Source: Tetrahymena elliotti 4EA
Taxonomy: Eukaryota; Ciliophora; Oligohymenophorea; Hymenostomatida; Tetrahymenidae
DNA length: 64,000 bases
Direction: 5' to 3'
Assembly (NCBI GenBank): GCA_000231825.2
Contig: JH720312.1
Location: 533,718-597,717, forward strand
Each line of letters begins with the position of its first letter. Position 1 is the stretch's first letter. This document shows positions 53,609 through 64,000 of the stretch, piece by piece. Below the pieces are notes generated by a model that ran no database searches, was not told the DNA's origin, and saw only the letters and a list, made by a program, of their open reading frames with translations. The translations under genes were made by a program, and so were the position numbers.

Positions 53609-54599
53609 TTCTAGTAATAGGACTAGGCACTTCACCATTTCTAATTACAAGTCTAACAGTTGGAACTAATTTAAATACTCTCTCTTAATTAATTTAATTT
53701 ATTTTTTTAAGAAAATAACCCCCAAACACTCTGTTTTTAAAAAAACAAATTAATAAAAATGATCTAAAGCAAAAATTTATTTTTTTTATTGAATTTATTT
53801 TTATTTCTATCAAATTTTACCTTTTTAAACAATCTTTCTTGATAATTTTTAAATTTTGATTTAGAAAATCTGCACCAAAATCTAAAATTGAGTATAAATT
53901 TTAAATTATCCTTTGCTGACTCCAATTTCACACTCAGTTAAAAATTAATAATCTTTTTGATCAAAATAAATTAAAAACCTGATAAATATATCTAACTGTC
54001 TTATACATGCAATTTGTAGTGAAATCCTTTAGGCAGAACATTTTTGAACTCATCAATAAATATAATAAAAAGTAAACAAGCAAAAGAATTACTGTCTAAA
54101 GTAACATAAGTTATGTACTTTAAAGTGCTTTTAATTTTGATTTTAAACAATACATTGTTGAATCTCATAATTTATGTCAAAATATTTTTCAACTAAATTT
54201 TAATAAAGTAATTTTTTTTCTCTCTCTTAATATTTGCTTATAATATGGTAGTTATTCATAATGTCTTAAATTAAAATGTGGGAAGCTTCTGCAAATAGAA
54301 AGAAATTACATGAAAAAATAATTTTGGATAAGACAAATAAATAACACTTAATTAAAATGTAGATTCATATTACTAGATGTCTTGAAATAATATATAAGAA
54401 TAATTATCTTTTACATTCTGTTAATTAAAAAATAGAAGCAATATTTTTGTTAATACAGCTTTTGCTTAAAATAAAAGAAGGTTGGAGTAATCTAAAATCA
54501 AATTTTTTTATTTTATGAATAATATCCTCTAAACAACTTCCAGAATCCACAACATAAAAAATAAATAAAACATTTGACTTTTATAATTTAAAATAATTT
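53609..54599. other. Spacer with duplicated block
   Basis: 53609-54220 holds nothing I recognise; a minus-strand stretch near 53690-53610 reads VPTVRLVIRNGEVPSP without context. From about 54230 it matches 40480 onwards. Confidence 0.4.
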
Positions 54600-57500
54600 T
54601 GAATTTATCAATTTTCATTCAATTTGTTTATGTCTATCAAATCTAAGAGGAATTTAGTTCTTCTGAGTTTATTTATTTGGTCATTATAGAACCTAAATTA
54701 ATAAATGTAAACTCATAAAATCACAGTGAAAGTATGTGATAATCTAATTTTTTTATTTTTATTTTACAAAGGTAATTAATCCTCAAATGGAAGTTATCTA
54801 TTTCACTAAGATCTTAACCTTAAGCTATGATTTGTTCTCTAAAAGTTCCAATTATTCTGAAAAAAATACTATCCATCTTTAGGCTTATTTCTCTAGTAAG
54901 ATTTTATTTTTTTATTTGGGACTACCCGAGATATTTAAGTATTTATTTGATAGAAAATCTAGAGAAGATAGATTTTCTTCTTGCTAAATTTACTCACAAA
55001 ATGATTTATTGGAAATTAATTGCTCTTCAATTACATTTATTTCTTCAATCTTAGCATTTTAATCATTCAAGTGCACTAAATCATCAATTTATATTTGCAA
55101 TAAATTTATGAGTTAGCTTTAAATTGAGTAAATTACTCCTTTTATAGAAAATTAATCATAGACTAAAAGTTAATTCATATTTCCTGGCTTTATTTTAAAA
55201 GTATTCAAACTTCCCATGTTTGATTTATCTTACGGTCTTATTAATATTGTCTAAAAGTTTTTTTGAAAGTTTTAGCTGCTTTTTGCAATTAAATATAAAT
55301 ATTTTATAATGTAATATTTAATGGAAAATTTACTTTTTTAATGTTATAAGATAATTAAATTCAAAGTTGGCATAAGCTTACCAAGATTGATATCTGAAAT
55401 TTATTTTTTTGTGACAGCTTTAGAAAGGATTAAGTCATAAAATTGATATGAATTGCAAATAATTCGAAAGTCTTTTTCATCAATTAATATATAAAGACTA
55501 TAACTCTCAATTTGCTTTATTTAAGCACAAATACCAAAATCTTTTGATTCAATTAGACAAGTTTACATATTAATGCTATATGGAATAGCCCATCCTTTCT
55601 TGTCTATTCCAATAACAAGATCAAGTGATATATAGCTTTTTTCAGACCTAACTTTAGTTAAGTAATTGCTTAATATTTTATCATGAATTTTACTTATAGC
55701 TGCAGGTTACATAAAATTAATATTTTTGCCAATACATTCACTGTTACTATAAATAGGAACTATTTTATCAAAATTATTAGATACCATAGTAACTTATCCA
55801 ATGTTTGTTAAAGAAACAAATACACTGCAAGTTTTATGATCAATGAAATACTATTATTTCTATTATTAATCAAATCTTAAATATTATTAGTTTATTTTTT
55901 TCTAATATTAGCTTAATCTTTCATCAAAACATAGTGATTTTTCAAAAATTTCTATTAAAAAGTTCATTTACTCACTTGGTATTTTCTTTCTGATGAGAGA
56001 ATATAGAGATAAAAAAGTTTAGTTTCTTTTATCCCTATTTAACTTAAGTTATCGCCAAATTGATTAAATATCTACACTATCTTGACCTAATAGTTGAATA
56101 GCTGACTTTTTCATATTTAAGCATTCTAGCATATTTTTGTAGCACAAATTAATCTATGTGTCAAAATTTATAAATTCGACATATCTTGATGAATAGATGA
56201 ATTATTAGTTTTAGAGTTATTTGCTTTAATTTTTCTTAGAGAGTACATCTTTTGCAGTCTCTATAAGATTATTAACCATTTATCTGTAACTAATAGAATG
56301 GTATTTACTTTATTGCAATAATTAATATACTTTAACTAAATATTTATTTGGGTTTTTTTGCACATCTATTAAGAAGTGAAGATAGCTTATATGTAATATA
56401 TTCAATTGTTTGTTTTTTGTATTTCATTTTCATAAAATTTTTCTATGTAATCATAGAGATAGTGCTGTCTGACTGAGTTGTCCTTTTCATCATAATTCTA
56501 ATTATTTAAAAAAATTTTTTTATCAAAATCTTAAAATTTATTAACAATGGGAATAACCTTGGATAAAAATTAAAACTCACCAAATATTTTCATATTTTAT
56601 CAAAATATAAAATTTATATAAACTTTTTAGAATATTTTTAGAAATTTTATGTAAATTTTTTTTTATGAAGACAAAATTTGGGAGCTAAAAGAGAATGAAT
56701 ACCATTCATTTTAGTTTAAATGAAAATTTTATCAAAAAGATTTAGAAAATTATTTTGTTAATAAATTTATATTTATTTAGTTTGCATATATATGCATAAG
56801 CCATTAAAAAAATAACAATTTCAAATTGCTAGATTTTAGAATAGCATTTGGCAAATAATTTTATGAGTAAAATGATAAATTTTAAAATAATAAATAATAT
56901 CAGGTTTGGGTAAAAATTTTATTTTAATAAATCTAAATAAAGAAATAAGTTTCAACAAACTAATTATATTGCTTGCTACAAAAGTATCCTTAAATTTAAA
57001 GTTTTCCTCAATTCTAGTTAATTTCAATTATTAAATCTTTACTTGTGTGCAAAAACAAAATTGAGGGGAAATGCAATAAATTTGATGCGAAGTAATTAGA
57101 TCTTCTAAAATAAGAGAGCTTTTTGATGAAAGGTAATCATTAAAATCAGTTTTAAGAGATATGTATATTGATCTTAAATAATAATCTACAATAAAGGGCT
57201 GCAGCTTTTAACATATTAGTTAATCATCTTTTTATTTGCTGAAGTATAAAGAATGCTTCTTTCTCTATTAATAATATTAATAAGTATGTTCTAAATATCA
57301 TGTTTCTTATTACAGTGAATCACTTTAGAAATTTTGTATGAGAGAGGAAACAAAAGAATTGAAAATAAATTAAAAATATTCCATTTCTCAACTTATATTA
57401 CTAATATCAAATTAATTCCAAAAAAGAAATGAAATAAAAACCCAAATGTGTTTGAAATTTGAATTTCTCTATTCATGAATGGAACTTAAAAAATATCTAC

Positions 57501-58093
57501 TAATATCATAAGAAAGAAAAATATGATATTTATGATAGAAACCTATTTCCATGTTGTGCTTTAAAGAATAAGCAAGACAAAGATTTCTATACAATTAGTT
57601 AGAATTTTAACAAAGATTGATTTATGTGCTAAAAAATCTGAAGGTTTAAAGGAAAAGTCATATTCATGTAGACCTTGAACGAAAACTAGAAATTTTTAGG
57701 AGATATTTATATTTTTTTTAATTTTCAATAAAATTTACTTATTGATAATGTTAATCCAAAGTTAAAGTAAGTCAGAACTGGTTTGTTGTTTATTTAATTA
57801 AATGAAAGAATAAGAGAAGGTATTTATAAGATATAGTAATAAATCTAAAATAAAAATGAAACCAGTAAATTATTTTAGTAAATCTTCTAAAAGCCTAATT
57901 AAAATCCTAAATATGTCAAATATGCTATCAAGAGTACTCCGTTAAAAGCAAGAATAAGGTAAAAGAGAGTATTATTAAGTTGTTTATCTTCGTATAATAC
58001 TAAAAAATGCTCAATGAATTCATTATTTGAATCCTTAATGATTAAGTGATTTTTAATACCTGGAGAGATTTAGAGAAGCATAAACTAGCAATA
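54600..58093 (-). pseudogene. PAS membrane protein, Tmc-like, copy F (both ends damaged)
   Basis: From about 58090 down to 54880 it is very close to copy C (24250-21240), including N-terminal helices, YDYIE-type segment and PAS (about 55890-55330). The 5' end is missing: similarity to C stops just after the stretch shared by 58078 and 24254, so the ATG exon is lost. The 3' part is lost too; below 54880 only scraps like RRTKFLLDLIDI near 54640 remain of the C-terminal half. It lies between remnant N and a duplicated non-coding block. The PAS core itself may still be open. Confidence 0.75.
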
Positions 58094-58500
58094 ACATTAA
58101 TGAAATTTCAGTATTAATTGATAACAAAATTGTTTTTAATTTAATTCAGTTATACAAAAATTTTTTTAAAAGAATTACCAAAGAAAAATATTGAAAAGTA
58201 GGAGCTCCAAAAAAACTTAAAAATATTTAATTAAATTAACTTTCAAGCACTAAATTGTAAAGATTAGTCTTACTTTTATCAATTAATAAATTTAACTACT
58301 AGGTTTTTTAAAATATTATTATTTTATAAGGATTCTTGTGAAATCTTTTCATTTAATTAAGTCTTCTACTATTCCTGATAACCAAATAAATTTATCTGAA
58401 TAAGCTCTAAAAATACCTATTGAAAGTACTCCCTCCCAATGGATTTTTTATTTAAGATCCCAGTCTACATACTTTTGATCTCTTTTTTAGATATTTAATT
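58094..58500 (-). pseudogene. Internal PAS-family fragment N
   Basis: Matches fragment K at about 42836-43240: the extracellular-type segment after the first C-terminal helix, including the DWGS-type region near 58455 with small deletions. It is bounded on both sides by abrupt changes and is only about 135 codons long. Confidence 0.65.
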
Positions 58501-58502
58501 AC

Positions 58503-58552
58503 TGTAAGAACCGTAATTTCTGAGCACCCCTATTTTCGTGCAAGGGTGAACG
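58503..58552. other. Short G+C-richer orphan insert
   Basis: About 50 bp with a base composition unlike anything nearby, including GAGCACCCC and CGTGCAAGGGTG, which could form a small hairpin (CACCC with GGGTG, GCAC with GTGC). It sits exactly where fragment N ends and the 3' flank of copy J begins. Confidence 0.5.
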
Positions 58553-58689
58553 GAATTAAATGAATGACTAAAAGGATAAAAATTAGGAAATTCAACCAAT
58601 AATTTATAGAATATGATTTGTTACAATAGCATAAATTTATATTTATACAGAATATTAAAATAAATGGAATAAAATGTAGAAGTTTCATT

Positions 58690-61600
58690 TTTAATTTTTA
58701 GATAGCTTAAAATATACTAGCTGTCTTCAATAATTTAAATATCAATTAAATTTAGCAGTTTCTTTGTTAGCTTAATTTGATTGATTAATGATCCTATGAA
58801 ATTAAAGAATGTAATGTATATTGATAATATGAAGGTAAAAATAGCTGAGAATAAGTAAATGTAATTCATAGTAATCATAGAATCATAATTCTTATTAGTT
58901 ATTTCTGTAATTTTTTTTTCTAAGACTTCAACCATATATTCTATGTAGATTCTTGAATAAAAAATTTAGTCCATACTTATTTCCTTCTCTTAAGCTAGGA
59001 CAGCTTGAATAAATTTACCATTGTCTTTTTATGTTAAAACAAAAGCTCTTTGCTAAAAAATATTTATGAAAAACTGAGCTATTTGTGTAAATCCTGTTTT
59101 TAAAATCCCATTTGCTATTTAATTACATTCTTCTATTGAAAACTTATTGTCACTTAAAAGATTTTAGTTTTCACTGATAACCTTACAGGAATTCTTCTCA
59201 AAGATATTATTTGCAAATTCTTTAAACTCACCTTATATATCCAAGTTGTACAATTAATTAACTAAATCATTCAAAATCTCAAGATATCTTTCAGATTCTT
59301 AAGCAACTTCTACAACCGATTCAGTATATTACAAATTCTCACCTTTTTGCAACTTTTAAGTAATAAATGATTTTCTTACAAGTTCTAAATTGATTACATA
59401 GTCACTCAGATTAATTAAATTATCTAATTTATAAAAAATGTTAATTTAATTTAAATTTACTCAAAAATAATACCTCTAAACTTTCCAATTGATTTCTATT
59501 AATCAATTAATTATGTAAGCAGAAAATAGTTCATGACACTAGCAACAGAAGTAAGACAGAAGAAAGCTAAAACTACAAATAAAATCTTGAAATTGAATGA
59601 ATAGATATTATTTGTTGCACTTATATTCTTCTTTTTTTATATTTATTCTTCAATTTAATGTTTAAAGTTCTGTTAGCTTGTAATTTAATTTTTAGAGAGT
59701 ATTTTTTTATCACTATTCTTTTCTATGGTTTCATCTATTAAATTTAAGCAATTTATTGTCTCTTGTATCATAAAAATTAAATTTTTTGGTGTAAATGTGG
59801 CAAATATTTTCAAGATCTTTTGTATCTTTTAGTAGAAGTAATAGTTGATTAAAGGAAGGGTCAGAGCAAATAAAAAAGTTGTTATTAGGATGGCAATTAA
59901 AAATATAAACATGTTTTATTTGTTCTGATCTGATGTTTCATTTACTTTTTAAGAAACCTCATCTGAAATACTAGACAATACTTTATAATTAGTGATATAG
60001 TTTAATGAAATTTCTATTAAATTGTATTAATTGATATCTAAGTTGTTGCTAACTTAATACAGTTATGCTAAATGTATTATCAATGAATAACCAAAGAAAA
60101 TTTTTTTTGTAGTAGGAACTCCAAACAAACTCAAAAAAATTTAACTAAATTAACTTTCAAGCACTAAATTGTAAAGATTAGTCTTGCTTTTATCAGAATT
60201 AATAAACTGAAATACTAACTTTTTTACAATGTTATTATTTTTTAATGATACTTGTGAAATCCTTTATTGTAAAACGAAGTTATCTAATATTCCTAATATC
60301 CAAACTAAGGTATCTGAATAAGATCTAAAAATTATCTATCTGAAAGTACTTCTCCCATAGAATTTTTTATTAAAGATCCCCAATCTACATATAATTGATC
60401 TCTTTTTTAGATATTTAATTATTTATCTAAACTTAAAAATATAGCTAAACTAACAATTAAAAAGGATAACTACCCAACAACACCAATCAACCTCACAAAT
60501 TAAATGCCTGTGAACTTTTCTTTTTGATTCATTTATTTGATTATTGATTTTCTATTTTTTAAATATTATTTTTAATTTATAAAATTTAAATAATTTAATG
60601 GTTACCTTAAAACAGTATTAATTTTAGAAGAATGAATACTTGCTGCTTCTAGGACTTCTTAATATTTTTACTTGGTTAAAGATTATTTAACTTCTTTAAA
60701 CCTACTACTTTTCTGTTTTTGAATACCATCTAAATTGTTATTTTTTACATTATGATTATCAATAAAATGATTCAAGATGCTTGGTTTATTTTTTAAAGAA
60801 TCTATTGTTTGCTATTCAGATAAAAAAGCTGATCTTTATGTTTACGAATTTTTTATTTCACTTTTTCTTTAATTTTATCCCTCCTAAAACTTGGATTGAT
60901 GCTATCCTTCTTGATTACTCCCAAATGATTAACTATCTTTTTCAATAATATTCATGCTGATGAGCTTTAAACTATGATAAGAAGATGTATTTAAATTTCT
61001 TGGAGTAAAGAAATTATTAGCTTGCAGTAATCTTGAATGGGGATGAATTTCACTGGATAGTTTTTCTTCATTCTAAGAAATCTTTTATTTAAATAAAGGG
61101 GATAAAAAAGTTGCTGTTTCTAAAGTATTTTGTAATTCTGTTTTTTTTAAACTAGTTATGCCTCTTGCTGATTATATTGTGCATTAGCTAAATTAAAAGT
61201 AACCTTAATTATTATTGCTACTATTTTTATCTTACTTTTCATTAAGTATTTAATTTTATAACTATTTATCATGTGATTAAGTTTCAAACTTATTTAGCGC
61301 CATCTACTCTTATAGGTCATAAAGCTATTGAATTTTTGTATTTATATCTAAAATTTAAACAATTTCTTTTATTTAAACTTAGAAAATTTCAACTAACGAA
61401 TTTGTAATATGATATACTTTTCCTTTAATTACAAACATTTCATAGTCTTTCAATAGAATTAAATTTTTACCATGAAATAAAATATTTTAAAGCCTTCCTA
61501 GTTGCTCATCGTTAATTGGTCTGAATAAAATTGTTTTGAATTTTCTATCAATATTTTTAGGGTCTTGCTACTTTTAGCAATCTTTTTTTAGAAAAATAAA

Positions 61601-64000
61601 ATGAATAAAATATTAAAAAAATTAGCTTTATTACTTTATAAATAATTGTTAAAAATTATAGGGAAGCAAGGAACTAATGTTCTTAAACTCATCTAATAAA
61701 CATTTTGTTAAGGTATGGAATATGCCATAATATAAGAATAGAATTCTTATGAAACAGCTTACATTAAGTAATTTTACTTTTTATCTAGGAGAATGTAGTG
61801 TTTATTATCATTTAATAAGCTAATTTAGGCACAAATACCAAAATCATAGCTCTCTAATTAGCAAGGTTGCAGCTTTATATCGTAGCCTACAGCCCAATTA
61901 TCTTTATCTACACCAATGATAGGTTTAAAATGAGAAATTAAATTGATCTTACTTCTTTTAAGTAAAAAATTTTTTAGGATTTAGTCATGATCTCTTGCTA
62001 CTATGCTTGGTTACATAAAATTAATGTTTTTACCAATAGCTTATTTATTGCTTGAAAGTTTAACTATTTTTTCAAAATTATTTGAAACTTTGACTATTTT
62101 TCCGAAATTTTGAGAAAGGCTAATGAAGACATCAGCATATTTTTCATCCGCTACAAAATTTTACAAAACCTTATTATGAATAGTAACTTTACTCATACTC
62201 ATTTTTTTATATATTTTGCTAAGATCATCACAAAAAACTAAATAATTTTCATAAATTTCTATCAAGAATTCTAATTTTTAGCTAGATATTTTTTTTTTAA
62301 TCAAATCTTATATATTTGAGTGTATTTCTTCTCTTAATTTATAACTTTTTACTAGATTTGCATTCATTTGTCTAATGTCAATATAATCCTTGCTTATAAA
62401 CAGTAGAGTTTATTTTTTTTATTGCAAAAAATACTACATTTATAAAAAGCATTTGTTGATTTCTTCATCAAATTATAGCATATTTATAAATTAAATTTTC
62501 TATTTCTTTATTTTAAACTTTTAAATTAAATCATCTCTTTAAAAATTTTTGCCATATTGAATGAGAATTTTTATTAACTTTGAAGAAAATCTTTAGCGAC
62601 CATAACTTTTCAAAATTTGATTTGACCTAGTACAAAATTTACAGATGTTGCCTTGGACTTCTAATAAAAATAGCAGATAAGATTAATGAAGGAAACTAAT
62701 TTCCTTGCATTTAGACAGTTCAAGTTCATAGTATCTTTCTATATAATCATATAGCATATTACTTCTTAATACTTTGTCTTTCTCTTCTTCTTTCTTTAAA
62801 TAAGTTAAAAAAATCAAATTAATACATAAATAATTTGAGATATTAACTATTTGATAAAAATAAATTTTTTATTAAATAGGTTTTACATTTTAGCAAAAGC
62901 AGGATTTTGGGTTTTAGCAACTCTAACTATGATGAAATTAAATTTACTCAAGTATAATCGATGATTATGAACAAAGGTATTTATCAAAATCTAGTTCAAC
63001 TCCATAAAAAAGAGTCCTTATGTAATAGTCAATCAAATAATGCTAGTATCTTTTAGACTCATTATTTGTAGTAAAATTGGTCTTTTAAAGATAAATATCA
63101 TTAATGTTTTAATTAAAAAGAGCTTTTAAAATATATTCTTATCTTAAGTGCAAAATCTACTCTGATACTTTGTAAGCTAATGGAAAAGAAATAAGCACCA
63201 TTAAATTAAATTAATTCCAGCTATCTATATAAATTGTCATTAACAGATTGGCACTTAGAATAAAATTGAATGTAATAAAGCATTAATTAAAAAACATAAC
63301 AATTTTATTAATATAAGGAGCAAAAACAGTTTATATAAAGAATAGAGATGAAAATAGAAAGAAAGAAATAATTGCCTCTCTACTATCATCAACAAGAGCT
63401 TACAAAATAACTGCAGTAGTTTCTAAAATATTTTTTAATTAGCTGATTAATATAGATCTCTCTGAAGCAAAATCAGATATTTTAAAACTTAAATTGCAGT
63501 TATGTATGCAACAAAAAAACGCTTTTATTAAAATAAAAATATTGTGTAAATTTTGATTAATTTATCTAGAAATTAAAAATTTTACCTATAAAATATGTAA
63601 GGAGTATATTTATGATAGAAATAAACAAATGATTCTTAAACTAGAGACTTGAAAAGATTATAAATGGCAAGAAAAATATATAATAGTAGACTTTACTTGT
63701 AGCAGAGAGAATAGTATTTGTCTTGAATATTTATTTTTTAGTTGCAAATATTACTAAATAAGCAAAAACTGTTACTATTAGAAGAATATTAAACAGTAGC
63801 GATAAAATCAAAAAGAAGAACTAAGATTTATCATGTCTACCAAATAAGATAGTAAATTTTTCAGTATATTAGCTATTATTATCTTTTTGAATTAGGAGTT
63901 CTGTAATTGAGGGAGTTACTTAAAGATTTATATATTAAATGTTTTTTATTAGAATAAGTGCTAAGCTGACTACTAAATCCCTATTAAATGATCTAAATAA
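58690..64000 (-). CDS. Multi-membrane PAS protein, Tmc-like family, copy J (5' end beyond window, stop altered)
   Basis: The window edge cuts the gene near residue 30, since LFRSFNRDLVVSL corresponds to residues about 27-39 of copy E. The first exon ends at a good donor near 63587. A long N-terminal segment, KEEEKDKVLRSN and YDYIERYYELE (about 62760-62700), PAS (about 62160-61640) and all C-terminal helices follow in the expected order. At the 3' end, LIDIQIIEDSQYI is normal. The TGA of copy D (25611) is TTA here, however, so the frame runs on past 58690 into unrelated flank. It may be a functional gene with a longer tail or an early pseudogene. I did not check every exon. Confidence 0.65.

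Overview
This window reads as nuclear DNA of a ciliate, most likely Tetrahymena or a close relative. It is extremely A+T-rich, TAA and TAG occur throughout clearly conserved reading frames where glutamine fits, and only TGA ends genes. Introns are mostly 50-65 bp, GT-AG and A+T-rich, which fits Tetrahymena better than Paramecium, whose introns are about 25 bp. Because of the altered code, a standard-code ORF search shows almost none of the real genes. All gene models here were read by eye with TGA as the only stop.

Layout. Bases 1-3160 hold no gene I can see. The single-copy part is 3161-9438: an 855-residue redox fusion (secreted DOMON-like head, cytochrome b561 core, cytochrome b5 and a b5-reductase-type FAD/NAD module), a tRNA-Thr(AGU), and a zinc-finger/coiled-coil protein of 569 residues. 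A leucine-rich-repeat protein with an N-myristoylation-type start lies at 16411-17625.

The rest, about 54 kb, is dominated by one gene family, all on the minus strand and head to tail. Members are large multi-membrane proteins with a central PAS domain, laid out like the 'tiny macrocysts' (Tmc) regulators of Dictyostelium, a group that is large in ciliates. Genes at 9970-15630, 18519-24418, 34629-40237 and 46690-52093 look complete and are open in the long stretches I translated. Others are broken: 25611-29785 (5' end lost, splice donor lost), 29786-33935 (3' end lost, frameshift in PAS), 54600-58093 (both ends damaged), and fragments at 40860-41520, 41900-43697, 53345-53608 and 58094-58500. 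A last member runs off the right edge (58690-64000).

The array shows repeated segmental duplication. The 5' end of one paralogue, the intergenic DNA and the 3' end of the next recur as a unit (about 33-34.9 kb and 51-53.6 kb). A decayed non-LTR reverse transcriptase relic and a perfect 54-bp tandem duplication lie at 43.7-46 kb. Together this looks like a birth-and-death sensor family with abrupt chimeric junctions. Such relics are mostly germline-limited in Tetrahymena, so the window could be micronuclear DNA or a retained macronuclear relic; the sequence alone does not decide.
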